A DNA stretch of 64,000 bases from Saccharothrix sp. (GCF_031180885.1 NZ_JAPSLK010000046.1:1-64000), one strand, 5' to 3'. Counted from the stretch's first letter, positions 24,571 through 35,834 are shown. A program made the numbers and translations. Notes: generated by a model from the sequence alone, not told the origin.

Positions 24571-25412
24571 CGGTCGGTCAGCTCGGCGACCCGGTCCGCC
24601 GGCCACGGCCCGCGGACCTCGCCGAACGTGGCCGCGAAGAACAGCTCCAGGTGCACGTGCCACGCGGCGAGCGCGGTCGGCACGAACGCCGGGTCCCGCA
24701 CGGTGTGCGTCAGCTCGACGGAAGTGCCCTGCTCCGGGTCGTGCCGGAACGCCCACCGCACCCGGCCGGTCGGCGAGTCGAACTCCAGCAGCCGGGGTTC
24801 CTCCCGGGCGGTCACCGGGCCGGGCGGCACGTCCGGGTTCCAGGCGCGCACGGGCAGGTCGTCCGACCCCTCGGTGAACAGCGCCCACACCTCGTCCAGC
24901 GGCTTCCACACCAGGTCGCGGACGAACCGCACGGTCGTCCCGTCGACCCGGCCCTCGTCCAGGCCGAACTCGCGGACGTAGCGCTCCATCGGGCCCAGCC
25001 AGTCGGTGGGCTGCGCGAACTCCTCGCCGGCCAGGGACGCTTCCAACGCGGCGAAGCACGTGTCCCAGCCCGCCGCGGTGCGTCCCGCGCTCGGCTCGGA
25101 CCCCAGGACGTGCGTGAACACCAGGAGGCAGCCGTCGTCGTGGGGGAGCAGCTCGAACCTCAGCACGTCGGTGCTCCAGCGGAACGCGAAGACCTTCGGC
25201 GGGTCGAACTCCAGCACCTCGCCGTCGCTGCCGCTGCCGTCCGGGAAGGTGAACCGCAGCGCGCGGTCGTCGATCTCCACGGCCGCCGGGAACCAGTGCG
25301 CGAGCTCACCCGGTTCGGTGACCGCCCGCCACACCTTCTCGGGCGGGTGCCGCAGGAGGCGTTCGAACCGCAGCACGGGCTTGCCGTCGACGCGGCGCAG
25401 TTCGGCGCTCAT
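24552..25412 (-). CDS. Tandem SRPBCC/AHSA1-type domain protein
   Basis: 286 residues from ATG 25412. Two AHSA1-like START domains occur in tandem: the first opens LRFERLLRHPPEKVWRAVTEPGELAHWFP, the second VRFVRDLVWKPLDEVWALFTEG. Each has the strand-rich core ending in a long helix. Single-domain homologs downstream of ArsR regulators are common; the fusion of two is less so. The start codon overlaps the arsR stop by 4 nt (ATGA), so the two are translationally coupled. The ligand is unknown. Confidence 0.85.
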   Translation of the reverse strand: MSAELRRVDGKPVLRFERLLRHPPEKVWRAVTEPGELAHWFPAAVEIDDRALRFTFPDGSGSDGEVLEFDPPKVFAFRWSTDVLRFELLPHDDGCLLVFTHVLGSEPSAGRTAAGWDTCFAALEASLAGEEFAQPTDWLGPMERYVREFGLDEGRVDGTTVRFVRDLVWKPLDEVWALFTEGSDDLPVRAWNPDVPPGPVTAREEPRLLEFDSPTGRVRWAFRHDPEQGTSVELTHTVRDPAFVPTALAAWHVHLELFFAATFGEVRGPWPADRVAELTDRYATRG

Positions 25413-25717
25413 CGGTCCATCACGTCCAATCGCCGTTCGAGTGCGTCCAGGCTGTGCTCCCACATCCGCCGGTACGGCGCGAGCCACGCGTCGACCTCGG
25501 CCAGCGGCTCGGGCCGCAGCCGGTACCAGCGCCGCTGCGCGTCCCGTCGCACCTCGACCAGCCCGGCCTCGCGCAGCACCCGCAGGTGCTTGGACACGGC
25601 GGGCTGGGTGAGGGCGAGCAGGTCGACCAGGTCGTTGACCGGCCGCTCGCCCGCGCGCAGCACGTCGAGGATCTCGCGGCGGTGCGGGTCGGCCAGCACG
25701 GCGAACGTGGATGCCAC
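25409..25717 (-). CDS. ArsR family regulator (SRPBCC-associated type)
   Basis: 102 residues from GTG 25717 (MASTFAVLADPHRREILDVLRAGERPVNDL). The winged helix is complete (LLALTQPAVSKHLRVLREAGLVEVRRDAQRRWYRLRPEPL). It lacks the CxC metal site of ArsR/SmtB sensors, as is usual for the subgroup paired with AHSA1/SRPBCC genes. An upstream start would require translating through a TATATA promoter box, so I reject it. Confidence 0.88.
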   Translation of the reverse strand: MASTFAVLADPHRREILDVLRAGERPVNDLVDLLALTQPAVSKHLRVLREAGLVEVRRDAQRRWYRLRPEPLAEVDAWLAPYRRMWEHSLDALERRLDVMDR

Positions 25718-25744
25718 GACGGCTATATAACCAGATAAGCATAT
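25718..25744 (-). promoter_or_regulatory. Leaderless promoter/operator of the arsR-AHSA1 operon
   Basis: On the minus strand: ATATGCTTATCTGGTTATATAG, with the -10-like TATATAG ending 6 bp before the GTG. ATAT half-sites repeat in the same region. It is an AT-rich island in a GC-rich genome, so both the promoter and the ArsR-family operator probably lie here. Confidence 0.55.
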
Positions 25745-25855
25745 GAGTCGCCACTGGATCACCGGTTAGGGTGCAAGGAGGCGCCTCAACCCCGGTGCGA
25801 CTCCTCGACGCGGCACGACCGCGCACCCCGTTCACCGTCCACCGGAGGACCGCCC

Positions 25856-26995
25856 ATGCCTCGGAAGCTCACCGTCGCCAGCTCGCCCGTCCGCGACCTG
25901 CTCGCCCTGATCAACCGGCCCGAGGTGATCTCCTTCGCGGGCGGCCTGCCCGCGCCCGAGCTGTTCGACGTGGAGGCGCTGCGCGCGGCCTTCGACCGGG
26001 CCGTGTCCCGCCGCTCCCTCCAGTACGCGCCCACCGAGGGCGACGCGGACCTGCGCGGCCACGTCGCCGCCCGGCTCACCGCCCGCGGCCTGCCCACCGA
26101 CGCCGCCGACCTGCTCGTCACCACCGGCTCCCAGCAGGCGTTGACCCTGCTGGTCACCGCCCTGCTCGAACCGGGCGCGGTGGTCGCCGTGGAGGAGCCG
26201 ACCTACCTGGCTGCGCTCCAGGCGTTCCAGCTCGCCGGCGCGCGGGTCGTGCCGGTCGCGGGCGACGAGCACGGCATGGACCCGGCCGCGCTGGCCGAGG
26301 TGGTCGAGCGGGAACGGCCCGAGCTGCTGTACCTGGTGCCGACGTTCGCCAACCCGACCGGCCGGACGCTGACCGCCGCGCGGCGGCGCGAGATCGCCGC
26401 GCTGGCCGACCGGCACGGGCTGTGGGTGGTGGAGGACGACCCGTACGGCGAGCTGCGGTACCGGGGCGAGCCGGAGCCGGCGCTGGCTACGTTCAGCGAG
26501 CGGGTCCTGTACCTGGGCAGCTTCTCCAAGATCGGCGCGCCCGGCCTGCGCCTGGGGTGGCTGCGCGCGCCCGCGGACCTGCTGCGCACGCTGGTGATCG
26601 TGAAGCAGGCGGCCGACCTGCACACCTCCACCATCGACCAGGCCGCCGCCGCGGTGTACCTGGCCGACAACGACCTCGACGCGCACGTCCGCGGCCTGTG
26701 CGCCGCCTACCGGGAACGGCGGGCCGCGATGCTGGCCGCGCTGCCGTCGGCGCTGCCCGCCGGGTCCCGGTGGAGCGACCCGGACGGCGGGATGTTCGTG
26801 TGGGTGACCCTGCCCGGGGGCGTGGACACCGCGGAGGTGCTGCCCAAGGCGCTGGCGCAGGACGTGGCGTTCGTGCCCGGCGCACCGTTCTACGCGACCT
26901 CGCCGGACCGGTCCGCGTTGCGGCTCTCGTTCACCACCAACACGGTTGCCGACATCGCCGAGGGCGTCCGGAGGCTGGGCATCGCCCTGGGGTAG
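25856..26995 (+). CDS. PLP-dependent aminotransferase (class I/II, 2-aminoadipate/LysN-like)
   Basis: 379 residues, ATG start. Fold type I aminotransferase: ISFAGGLPAPELF substrate-binding opening, TTGSQQALTLL phosphate-binding loop, FANPTGRTLT, DDPYGELRY and the PLP lysine Lys225 in SFSKIGAPGLRLGW; the final Arg lies in LRLSFT. This is the catalytic half of MocR-type proteins without the GntR domain and matches LysN/2-aminoadipate transaminases. The exact amino donor is uncertain. It is monocistronic. Confidence 0.88.
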   Translation: MPRKLTVASSPVRDLLALINRPEVISFAGGLPAPELFDVEALRAAFDRAVSRRSLQYAPTEGDADLRGHVAARLTARGLPTDAADLLVTTGSQQALTLLVTALLEPGAVVAVEEPTYLAALQAFQLAGARVVPVAGDEHGMDPAALAEVVERERPELLYLVPTFANPTGRTLTAARRREIAALADRHGLWVVEDDPYGELRYRGEPEPALATFSERVLYLGSFSKIGAPGLRLGWLRAPADLLRTLVIVKQAADLHTSTIDQAAAAVYLADNDLDAHVRGLCAAYRERRAAMLAALPSALPAGSRWSDPDGGMFVWVTLPGGVDTAEVLPKALAQDVAFVPGAPFYATSPDRSALRLSFTTNTVADIAEGVRRLGIALG

Positions 26996-27012
26996 CGCAT
27001 TGGCGTACCGGG

Positions 27013-27060
27013 CGCGGCCTCCGGCCCCCGTCTCCACCGTCCCACGCACCACCGACAATC
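27013..27060 (-). repeat. Dispersed element, copy D
   Basis: On the minus strand: TTGTCGGTG (exact match to the -35-like half of the PafBC-type promoter), GTGCGTGG, then GACGGTGG and the tail GGGGGCCGGAGGCCGC. It lies 18 bp after the aminotransferase stop, pointing back into that gene. Confidence 0.65.
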
Positions 27061-27181
27061 CCAGCCCATCGACCGTGTAAGGACCGTCGACCAGCTAAGA
27101 ACCGTCGAAAGACCTGGGGTAGCGGATGCGCTCCCGCCGGGCCGTGCGGCACCATCGAGCACGGTCCGGTTGGGAGGCGGT

Positions 27182-27778
27182 GTGCACATCCGCGTGCTGG
27201 TGGCCGACGAGTCGGGCTTGGAGCGGGTGGCACTGGCCGCGTTGCTGCGGCTGGAGGGCGACCTCGACGTGGTGGCGTCGGCCGTCGACGGCGAGTCGGC
27301 GATCGCGTCGGCCCTCGCGCACGCGCCGGACGTGGTGCTGGCTGCGCTGCCGGACGGGTTCGCTGTGGCGCGCGACCTGGCGCGGCTGCTGCCGACGTGC
27401 GCGGTGGTGGTGCTGACCGGTGCCGCAGAGGTACCGGACGCCCGGCAGGCGCTGGTGACCGGTGCCCGAGGGGTGTTGCCGAAGTCGTCGCCGTCCGGTG
27501 TGCTGGCCGACGTCGTCCGCCACGTGCACGCGGGCGGGCGGTACCTGCACCCGGCGGTGGCGGCGGACGTGCTGGTGCCGGCCGCGTGCCCGTTGACCCC
27601 GCGCGAGCTGGAGGTCCTGCGGCTGGCCGCCTACGACACGCCGTTGCCGGAGGTGGCGCGGCGACTGCGACTGTCGCTGGGCACGGTCCGCAACTACCTG
27701 TCGGCGGCGGTGACCAAGCTGGGTGCGGCCGACCGGGCCGACGCCGTCACCACCGCCCACGACAACGGCTGGCTCTGA
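27182..27778 (+). CDS. LuxR/NarL-type response regulator with degenerate receiver domain
   Basis: 198 residues from GTG 27182 (GGAGG 5 nt upstream). The receiver keeps the acidic pair region (VADES) and the conserved Lys (LPKSSP), but the phospho-acceptor strand reads PDVVLAALPDG, where a VLLD-type Asp is expected. The NarL/FixJ HTH is normal (LTPRELEVLRLAAYDTPLPEVARRLRLSLGTVRNYLSAAVTKLGAADRADA). It is therefore probably controlled without phosphorylation. There is no sensor kinase gene beside it; it is an orphan. Confidence 0.88.
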   Translation: MHIRVLVADESGLERVALAALLRLEGDLDVVASAVDGESAIASALAHAPDVVLAALPDGFAVARDLARLLPTCAVVVLTGAAEVPDARQALVTGARGVLPKSSPSGVLADVVRHVHAGGRYLHPAVAADVLVPAACPLTPRELEVLRLAAYDTPLPEVARRLRLSLGTVRNYLSAAVTKLGAADRADAVTTAHDNGWL

Positions 27779-27797
27779 CCGCCGCCCCGACCCGACC

Positions 27798-27857
27798 GCT
27801 CCGACGTGCCCCGGCCCGCTCCGACGTGCCCCGGCCCGGCCCGACGTGCCCCGGCCC
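27798..27857. repeat. 20-bp tandem repeat, three copies
   Basis: Three head-to-tail copies of a unit close to GCTCCGACGTGCCCCGGCCC; the third starts GGCC instead of GCTC. It lies between the response-regulator gene and the small coiled-coil genes. Nothing else is apparent in the 194-bp gap except the start region of the next gene. Confidence 0.8.
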
Positions 27858-27972
27858 GGCCCGCTCCGGCCCGGTCCGGGGAACTCGCCCACCCCGCCTG
27901 ACCAGCGGCGATCCGCAGTCCCGCCGCTCATCTCGTGGAAGGGCCGTCCCGCGCGGACCTAACGTCCGCCGC

Positions 27973-28365
27973 ATGACCGCCCCTTACGCGCCGCCGCCGT
28001 ACCCGCCGCCCCAACCGGCTTCCAGGACCCGCCCGGTCGTGGTCGTCCTGGCACTTCTGGTCGTGCTGGCGTTGGGAGCCGCGGGCACCATGGCCGCCCT
28101 GTGGAACGACGCCCGCCAGGACCGCACCACCGCGTCCCGCGCGCTCGACGACGCCACCCGCCAGGTGGACGACCGCCGCGCCGAACTGTCCGACACCCGG
28201 AAGGCCATCCAGGAGACGACCGAGAAGATCTCGTCGCTGGAGTCGGAGAACGCCGAGCTGCACAAGTGCGCCGACCCCGCCAAGGACTCGATCATCGCCG
28301 CCCGCGACGGCAACCAGCCCGCCCTGGCCGCCGCGATCGACCGCGTGGAGGTGGCCTGCCGATGA
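27973..28365 (+). CDS. Membrane-anchored coiled-coil protein with C-terminal Cys pair (1 of 2)
   Basis: 130 residues, ATG start. A Pro/Tyr-rich cytoplasmic N-terminus (YAPPPYPPPQPAS) is followed by one transmembrane helix (about 20-43) and a charged coiled coil (DDATRQVDDRRAELSDTRK...LESENAELHK, about 50-98). The C-terminal region contains two cysteines (HKC and VAC at the end), probably a disulfide outside the cell. I do not recognise a family. The stop overlaps the next start (ATGA), so the two are co-translated. Confidence 0.7.
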   Translation: MTAPYAPPPYPPPQPASRTRPVVVVLALLVVLALGAAGTMAALWNDARQDRTTASRALDDATRQVDDRRAELSDTRKAIQETTEKISSLESENAELHKCADPAKDSIIAARDGNQPALAAAIDRVEVACR

Positions 28366-28706
28366 GCCGCGCCCCGATCATCGCCCTGTCCGCCGTCGCC
28401 GCGTTGTTCCTGGCCACGGCGGCCGTGTTCACGGTCCTGTTCATCAACGAGCGCAACGAGACCGACCGCCTGACCGCCGCGCGGGCGGCCCGGGAGACCA
28501 CCGCCGGCGAGGTGGCGAAAGAGCGGGAGGAAGCGGATAAGTCGTTGGCGGACAAGCGTTCCCGGCAGAACGACCTCGACGCGGAACGCGACCTGCTGAC
28601 CCAGTGCGTCGAGGCCACCAAGGCCTACTTCAAGCTGCCCGTGGGCAATTCCCCGGAGTCCGACCGGCTCTTCAAGATCATGTACGACGTCTGCCCGCAG
28701 ATCTGA
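28362..28706 (+). CDS. Membrane-anchored coiled-coil protein with C-terminal Cys pair (2 of 2)
   Basis: 114 residues, ATG start overlapping the previous stop. It has the same layout as its neighbour: short N-terminus, one transmembrane helix (about 6-28), a charged heptad-rich segment (EVAKEREEADKSLADKRSRQNDLDAERDLL), then TQC and a final DVCPQI. Shared architecture and coupling suggest a paralogous pair forming a heteromeric coiled coil. Function unknown. Confidence 0.7.
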   Translation: MSRAPIIALSAVAALFLATAAVFTVLFINERNETDRLTAARAARETTAGEVAKEREEADKSLADKRSRQNDLDAERDLLTQCVEATKAYFKLPVGNSPESDRLFKIMYDVCPQI

Positions 28707-28712
28707 CCCGGG

Positions 28713-29180
28713 TCACTCGCCGCGCGCGGCCCGGAAGCCCGCGAGGTACGTGCGCAAGCCGCGCCTGCCGTTGCGCATCATCAGTTCGTGGTTGGCCTTC
28801 AGCAACGGCCGGGCCACCAGCGCCAGCCGGCGCAACAGCGGCTTGGTGACCTCGACCTCCTGCACGTACAGCAGGCGCGACCCCGAACGTCCCTCGGGCA
28901 GCACGCGCCAGCTCACCGTGCCCTCCAGGTCGCCCACCAGGTCCGCGCGCAGCAGCCCCGACTCGGGCTCCTTGGCGTTGTGGTGGGCCTCGAACACCAG
29001 GTCGTAGGGCAGCAGCGAACGGCAGTGCAGCCGGGCCGCCTGCTCGCCCACCTGGTGCGCGGCGCGGACCTCGGGCCACCACTTCGGGTAGCTGCCGAGG
29101 TCCGCGAGCACGTCGAAGGTCTCGGCCGGCGGGCTGTCCACCGTCCACACGCTGCGGAACCGGTAGCGGTGCAGCGACAT
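28713..29180 (-). CDS. SRPBCC (polyketide cyclase-like) family protein
   Basis: 155 residues, ATG start. START/SRPBCC fold: FRSVWTVDSPPAETFDVLADLGSYPKWWPEV, central strands (DLEGTVSWRVLPEG, SRLLYVQEVEV) and the long C-terminal helix (RPLLKANHELMMRNGRRGLRTYL). Ligand unknown. It begins 4 bp after the uvrA stop, so it is co-transcribed with uvrA and possibly DNA-damage induced. Confidence 0.8.
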   Translation of the reverse strand: MSLHRYRFRSVWTVDSPPAETFDVLADLGSYPKWWPEVRAAHQVGEQAARLHCRSLLPYDLVFEAHHNAKEPESGLLRADLVGDLEGTVSWRVLPEGRSGSRLLYVQEVEVTKPLLRRLALVARPLLKANHELMMRNGRRGLRTYLAGFRAARGE

Positions 29181-29184
29181 CGGA

Positions 29185-32061
<2,877 letters not shown>

Positions 32062-32090
32062 GACGGTTCCCTTCGGTATTCGGCCATCCC

Positions 32091-32106
32091 CCGAACAGAC
32101 GTTCGA
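32091..32106 (-). promoter_or_regulatory. LexA-binding SOS box upstream of uvrA
   Basis: CCGAAC-AGAC-GTTCGA matches the actinobacterial/Gram-positive SOS box (TCGAAC-N4-GTTCGA) at all but the first base. It sits 30 bp upstream of the uvrA start codon, within the divergent promoter region shared with the MPI-family gene. Confidence 0.85.
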
Positions 32107-32290
32107 AAAGCGTACTGGACCACCTCGACAGGCCTGTCGGGGAGGGCGCGTCCCATGCTAGGGGCGAGCACCGACAAAAACGGGTGGGTCCCACCGCGAT
32201 CGTGCGCCAACGGCTCTACCGGTCGGTAGCGATCGCCCCTACGCTGGGACGATAGGCCATTCGGCCGCAGACGCCGGGGATGAGGTGCCC

Positions 32291-33079
32291 ATGAGCTTCG
32301 CTGATGCCGCCCAGGTCCGATCCGCCGAGACGAGCGTACCCGCGCCGCGCGAGCAGTCGGCGGCCGCGCAGGACGCCGTCGCCGGCCTCGCCGAAGTCGA
32401 GCGGGCGACACAGGCTCTCTACGAGGCCGTCGACGCCCTTGACCACGTGCTTCTGCGCGGACCGAGCCTGTTGCCCGGCTGGACCCGGGCACATGTCGTG
32501 ACACATCTCGCACGCAACGCCGACGCGTTGGTCAACCTGCTGACGTGGGCGAAGACCGGCGTCGAGCACCCCATGTACCCCAGCGCCGCCGACCGCGACG
32601 CCGACATCGAGGAGGGTGCCGGCCGCCAGCCACAACTGCTGCGCGCCGACCTGGACGCGGCCTGCCAGCGGTTCGCCGCCGCGGCCCGCGACCTGCCGGC
32701 GACCGCGTGGGAGGCGGAGGTCGTGCACCCGCACAGCGGTGTCCTGCTCGCGCACCGGGTGCCGTGGCTGCGGCTGCGCGAGGTGTGGTTCCACCTGGTC
32801 GACCTGGACGCCGGGGTCGGGTTCCGCGACCTGCCCGGGCACCTGCTGGAGGGGTTCCTGGACGACGCGGTCGGCCAGTACGCCGACCGCGCCGACGTGC
32901 CGGACGTGCGCGTGGACGTGACCCTGCCGGACGGCCGTCAGCGCAGCTGGGAGCTGACCGCGAGGAGCGGTTCGACGGCGGTCAGCGGGTCCGCGGCGGA
33001 CGTGCTGGGGTGGCTCACCGGCCGCCACAGCGGCGCGCTGCTGAACGGCACCGCGCCCACGCTGCCCAGGTGGCTCTGA
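32291..33079 (+). CDS. Maleylpyruvate isomerase family mycothiol-dependent protein
   Basis: 262 residues from ATG 32291 (GAGG 5 nt upstream; a GTG at 32285 is possible). The N-terminal DinB/YfiT-like four-helix bundle carries the metal-site pattern PGWTRAHVVTHLARNADAL; the C-terminal MDMPI domain follows (VDVTLPDGRQRSWELTA, SADVLGWLTGRH). The family uses mycothiol, consistent with an actinobacterium. Its substrate is not determinable. The 3' end overlaps the convergent acyltransferase reading frame by 142 nt. Confidence 0.88.
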   Translation: MSFADAAQVRSAETSVPAPREQSAAAQDAVAGLAEVERATQALYEAVDALDHVLLRGPSLLPGWTRAHVVTHLARNADALVNLLTWAKTGVEHPMYPSAADRDADIEEGAGRQPQLLRADLDAACQRFAAAARDLPATAWEAEVVHPHSGVLLAHRVPWLRLREVWFHLVDLDAGVGFRDLPGHLLEGFLDDAVGQYADRADVPDVRVDVTLPDGRQRSWELTARSGSTAVSGSAADVLGWLTGRHSGALLNGTAPTLPRWL

Positions 33080-34119
33080 GCGGAGTGCAGGCGGGCGGCC
33101 AGCACCAGCCGCACCACGACCGGTCGGTGGCTCGCGGTCAGCGCCTTGAACGCGGGTTTCTCCACGAACTTGGTCAGCAGCCAGCCGAGGACGACGGCCG
33201 TGCCCAGGAAGGTGGCGAGTTCGACGGCGGGTCCGAAGCGCGCGACCCCGGCCATGGCGACGTAGCCGATCTCCTGATGCACCAGGTAGACGCCGTAGGA
33301 GATGCCCGCGAGCCACTTGATCGGCCGGCGCAGGAACCGGACGGGGCCGACGTCCCAGTCCGGTCCCTTCGCGCACGCGGCCACGCCCAGCAGCAGGACG
33401 CCGAGCGCGACCGTGGAGACGACGTCCGCGCTGTGCACGGCTTGGGCGGTGAGGGCAGCGAGCAGGAGCGCCGCCAGGTGCCCGTTGCGCAGCCTCCCCT
33501 TTGACCACAGCCACAGCCCCACGCCTGCGGCGAAGAGCTGACCGCGGTGCATCCCGAACCCGTCGTAGAGGGTGCGCAGGGCACCCGGTTCGACGGTCCA
33601 GAGCCGAAGCACGAGCGGTGCCACGACTAGCGCCCAGAGCAGGCCTTTCAACGCTTTGCCGCGGACCCGCGACGCCAGCAGCGCGCCCGCGACGAACCCG
33701 GTGACCTGGACGGGGAGGGTCCAGTAGGAGAAGTCGACCAGGCGGGCGTCGGGGAACCAGTTCTGCAGCATGAGCGCGTTGACCACGAGGTCACGGGGTT
33801 CGAGTTGGCTCCATCCGCCGGGGGCGAGCCGGGTGAGGACCGCGTAGGTGCAGACCGCCGCGACCACGTAGGCGGGGACCAGGCGGGCGAGGCGGTTGCG
33901 CAGGAAGCGCGCGGGTTGGCCCTTGGCGAGGGAGGCGCAGGCGAAGAAGGCGGAGATGACGACCAGCGTGCTGGCGCCCATCTCCAGGGAGACGGTGAAC
34001 AGGGGCGGGCTGAGTTCGGGGTGCACGGACGGGCCGGCGTGGGTGGCGTGCTGGAGCAGGACAGCCGCCACGGCCAGGATGCGCAGGACGTCCCAGTTGA
34101 TCCGGCGAGGAGAAGGCAC
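32938..34119 (-). CDS. Acyltransferase family 3 (OafA/YrhL-like) membrane protein
   Basis: 393 residues, GTG start, about ten transmembrane segments. The family's opening is INWDVLRILAVAAVLLQHATH, with the catalytic His of the LQH motif; RFLRNRLARLVPAYVV and a late WLAGISYGVYLVHQEIGYV follow. These enzymes O-acylate extracellular polysaccharides or glycolipids. The last ~47 residues are encoded antisense to the MPI-family gene and look non-conserved (HSAQSHLGSVGAVPFSSAPLW), suggesting loss of an original stop codon. Confidence 0.85.
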   Translation of the reverse strand: MPSPRRINWDVLRILAVAAVLLQHATHAGPSVHPELSPPLFTVSLEMGASTLVVISAFFACASLAKGQPARFLRNRLARLVPAYVVAAVCTYAVLTRLAPGGWSQLEPRDLVVNALMLQNWFPDARLVDFSYWTLPVQVTGFVAGALLASRVRGKALKGLLWALVVAPLVLRLWTVEPGALRTLYDGFGMHRGQLFAAGVGLWLWSKGRLRNGHLAALLLAALTAQAVHSADVVSTVALGVLLLGVAACAKGPDWDVGPVRFLRRPIKWLAGISYGVYLVHQEIGYVAMAGVARFGPAVELATFLGTAVVLGWLLTKFVEKPAFKALTASHRPVVVRLVLAARLHSAQSHLGSVGAVPFSSAPLWRPVSHPSTSAADPLTAVEPLLAVSSQLR

Positions 34120-34246
34120 GAGGCTGAGTTACCCAGTTCGGTGCGTAATCAAGTTACATCGTCTTGACTGGCGTGATCGTTACTAAGCCTATTGGAGCAA
34201 CCTGTACGGACCCTGAAGGGTGCCCTTTGGACTACCGTCGGCCCTC

Positions 34247-34924
34247 GTGGACGTACTTGAGGACTACACGGGACACGTCACCCCGAACGGCCCCGCCGCC
34301 CGCCGCACGCTGGGCGAACTGACCATCACGAAGGTCAGCGTCGGGCCGATGGACAACAACGCGTACCTGCTGGTGTGCCGTGCGACCAACGAGGCCTTGC
34401 TGATCGACGCGGCCGCCGACCCAACCCGCCTCTCGGACCTCGTCGGCCACTCCGTGGAACGCCCACGCCTGAAGACCGTTGTCACAACCCATCGCCACCA
34501 GGACCACTGGGGCGCTCTGGGCGCGGTGGCGGGCGCGAACGGCTCGAACACGGTGGCGCACGAGCTGGACGCGCCGGTGCTGCCGATCCCACCGGACCAG
34601 TTGGTGTCCCACGGCGACACGGTGATGGTGGGTCAGGTACCTCTGACGGTGATCCACTTGCGCGGCCACACGCCGGGGTCGATCGCGCTGCTGTACCGGT
34701 CGCCTTCGGAGGGGGCGCACCTGTTCACCGGTGACTCGCTGTTCCCGGGCGGGGTGGGTCGCACGACGTCTCCGGAGGACTTCACGTCGCTGTTCAACGA
34801 CGTGAAGGAACGGATCTTCGACGTGCTGCCCGACGACACGTGGTTCTACCCAGGCCACGGCGACGACTCGACGTTGGGCCGCGAACGCCCCCACTTGGAG
34901 GAGTGGCGCGCCCGAGGCTGGTGA
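34247..34924 (+). CDS. Metallo-beta-lactamase fold hydrolase (glyoxalase II-like)
   Basis: 225 residues from GTG 34247, placed 7 nt after a TACCGT -10-like hexamer, as for a leaderless mRNA; a GTG at 34220 would add nine residues. Zinc ligands are complete: THRHQDH (His82, His84, Asp86, His87), GHTPGS, FTGDSLF and PGHGDD. The size and motif spacing match glyoxalase II-like/MBL hydrolases that cleave thioesters or similar bonds; the substrate is unknown. A strong terminator follows directly. Confidence 0.88.
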   Translation: MDVLEDYTGHVTPNGPAARRTLGELTITKVSVGPMDNNAYLLVCRATNEALLIDAAADPTRLSDLVGHSVERPRLKTVVTTHRHQDHWGALGAVAGANGSNTVAHELDAPVLPIPPDQLVSHGDTVMVGQVPLTVIHLRGHTPGSIALLYRSPSEGAHLFTGDSLFPGGVGRTTSPEDFTSLFNDVKERIFDVLPDDTWFYPGHGDDSTLGRERPHLEEWRARGW

Positions 34925-34930
34925 TCGTGA

Positions 34931-34960
34931 CGGGGCCGTCCCATCGGTCGGACGGCCCCG
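34931..34960. terminator. Bidirectional terminator
   Basis: A perfect 11-bp stem, CGGGGCCGTCC at 34931-34941 with GGACGGCCCCG at 34950-34960, and an 8-nt loop, between the convergent MBL and conserved hypothetical genes (7-8 bp from each stop codon). Confidence 0.85.
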
Positions 34961-34967
34961 GTCGTGC

Positions 34968-35834
34968 CTAGCCCGGTCGGCCAGCCCGTCGACGTGCTGC
35001 TTCGTCGAGCAGGAAGCCCACGGTCCGGCGGGTCGGTGCCGGGACGTTCGGGGTGGTGTCGTCGCGGAAGCGGCGCAGCAGTTCCATCCGCACTCGCGCG
35101 GCCTCGCCCCGGACGACCCGTTCGAGGACGCGGTCCTTCTCGGCGACCGGCAGGCGGGTCACCCAAGCGGTGAGGTCGGCGGGGTCGTCGGCGATCCTGC
35201 CGAGCGGCGGACTCGTCGCAGCCGCGATCGCGAGCAGGTCGTCGTCGAGGCGGAGGAAGTGGGCCAGCGCCCGCTGTGGCGCGGTGAGCGTGCCCAGACC
35301 GGGCGGGACCGGTGGCTCGATCTCGTTGTCGGCTTCGCGGTCGAAGGCGTCTTCGTCGCGTTCCCAGACGCCGTACGCGGCGAGCCAGGCGAGGTAGAGC
35401 GGTCGGAGGTCGCCGGCGGCGAGTTCGGCGCGGACTCCGACGATCTCCGGCAGCAGCGTTTCGGCGTCGTAGTCGAAGTCGAAGTCGCCGGCCTCGTCCT
35501 CGTTGACGAAGTCGAGCACGACGAACTCGTCCGCGGTCCAGGCCCTCACCTGGTCGTCCACGCGGTAGTCGTCGACGACCTCAGGATCGAGCAGGCTGTT
35601 CGGCAGGCGGAACATCACCCGGTGGGTGCCCCAGTTCGCCACGTACAGGTGTGCGTCGTAGTAGCGCTCCATCAAGCTGCTGACGTCACCCTTGAAGTCG
35701 CCCCAGTGGTACTCGTTCACGAAGCTGGTGGCCGTGATCGTCGCGCGGGTGGACATGGATCGGACCTCGGCCTGCTCGGCATCGTCCAGAGGGCGGTCGA
35801 CCGCCAGGAATTCGTAGTACTGGTACTCGCTCAC
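34968..35834 (-). CDS. Conserved actinobacterial protein of unknown function
   Basis: 288 residues, ATG start, soluble. The N-terminus (MSEYQYYEFLAVDRPLDDAE, RATITATSFVNEYHWGDFKGD, MERYYDAHLYVANWGTHRVMFRLP) is a pattern I recall in a widely conserved but uncharacterised family. The middle is very acidic (NEDEAGDFDFDYDAE), and the C-terminus is helical and Arg-rich. No catalytic motif is recognisable. It is downstream of the DUF7711-like gene by 95 bp on the same strand. Confidence 0.6.
   Translation of the reverse strand: MSEYQYYEFLAVDRPLDDAEQAEVRSMSTRATITATSFVNEYHWGDFKGDVSSLMERYYDAHLYVANWGTHRVMFRLPNSLLDPEVVDDYRVDDQVRAWTADEFVVLDFVNEDEAGDFDFDYDAETLLPEIVGVRAELAAGDLRPLYLAWLAAYGVWERDEDAFDREADNEIEPPVPPGLGTLTAPQRALAHFLRLDDDLLAIAAATSPPLGRIADDPADLTAWVTRLPVAEKDRVLERVVRGEAARVRMELLRRFRDDTTPNVPAPTRRTVGFLLDEAARRRAGRPG

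Noticed and set aside
32091..32106. SOS box acting on the divergent MPI-family gene
   Set aside because: It is about 185 bp from that start and 30 bp from uvrA; control of uvrA explains it.
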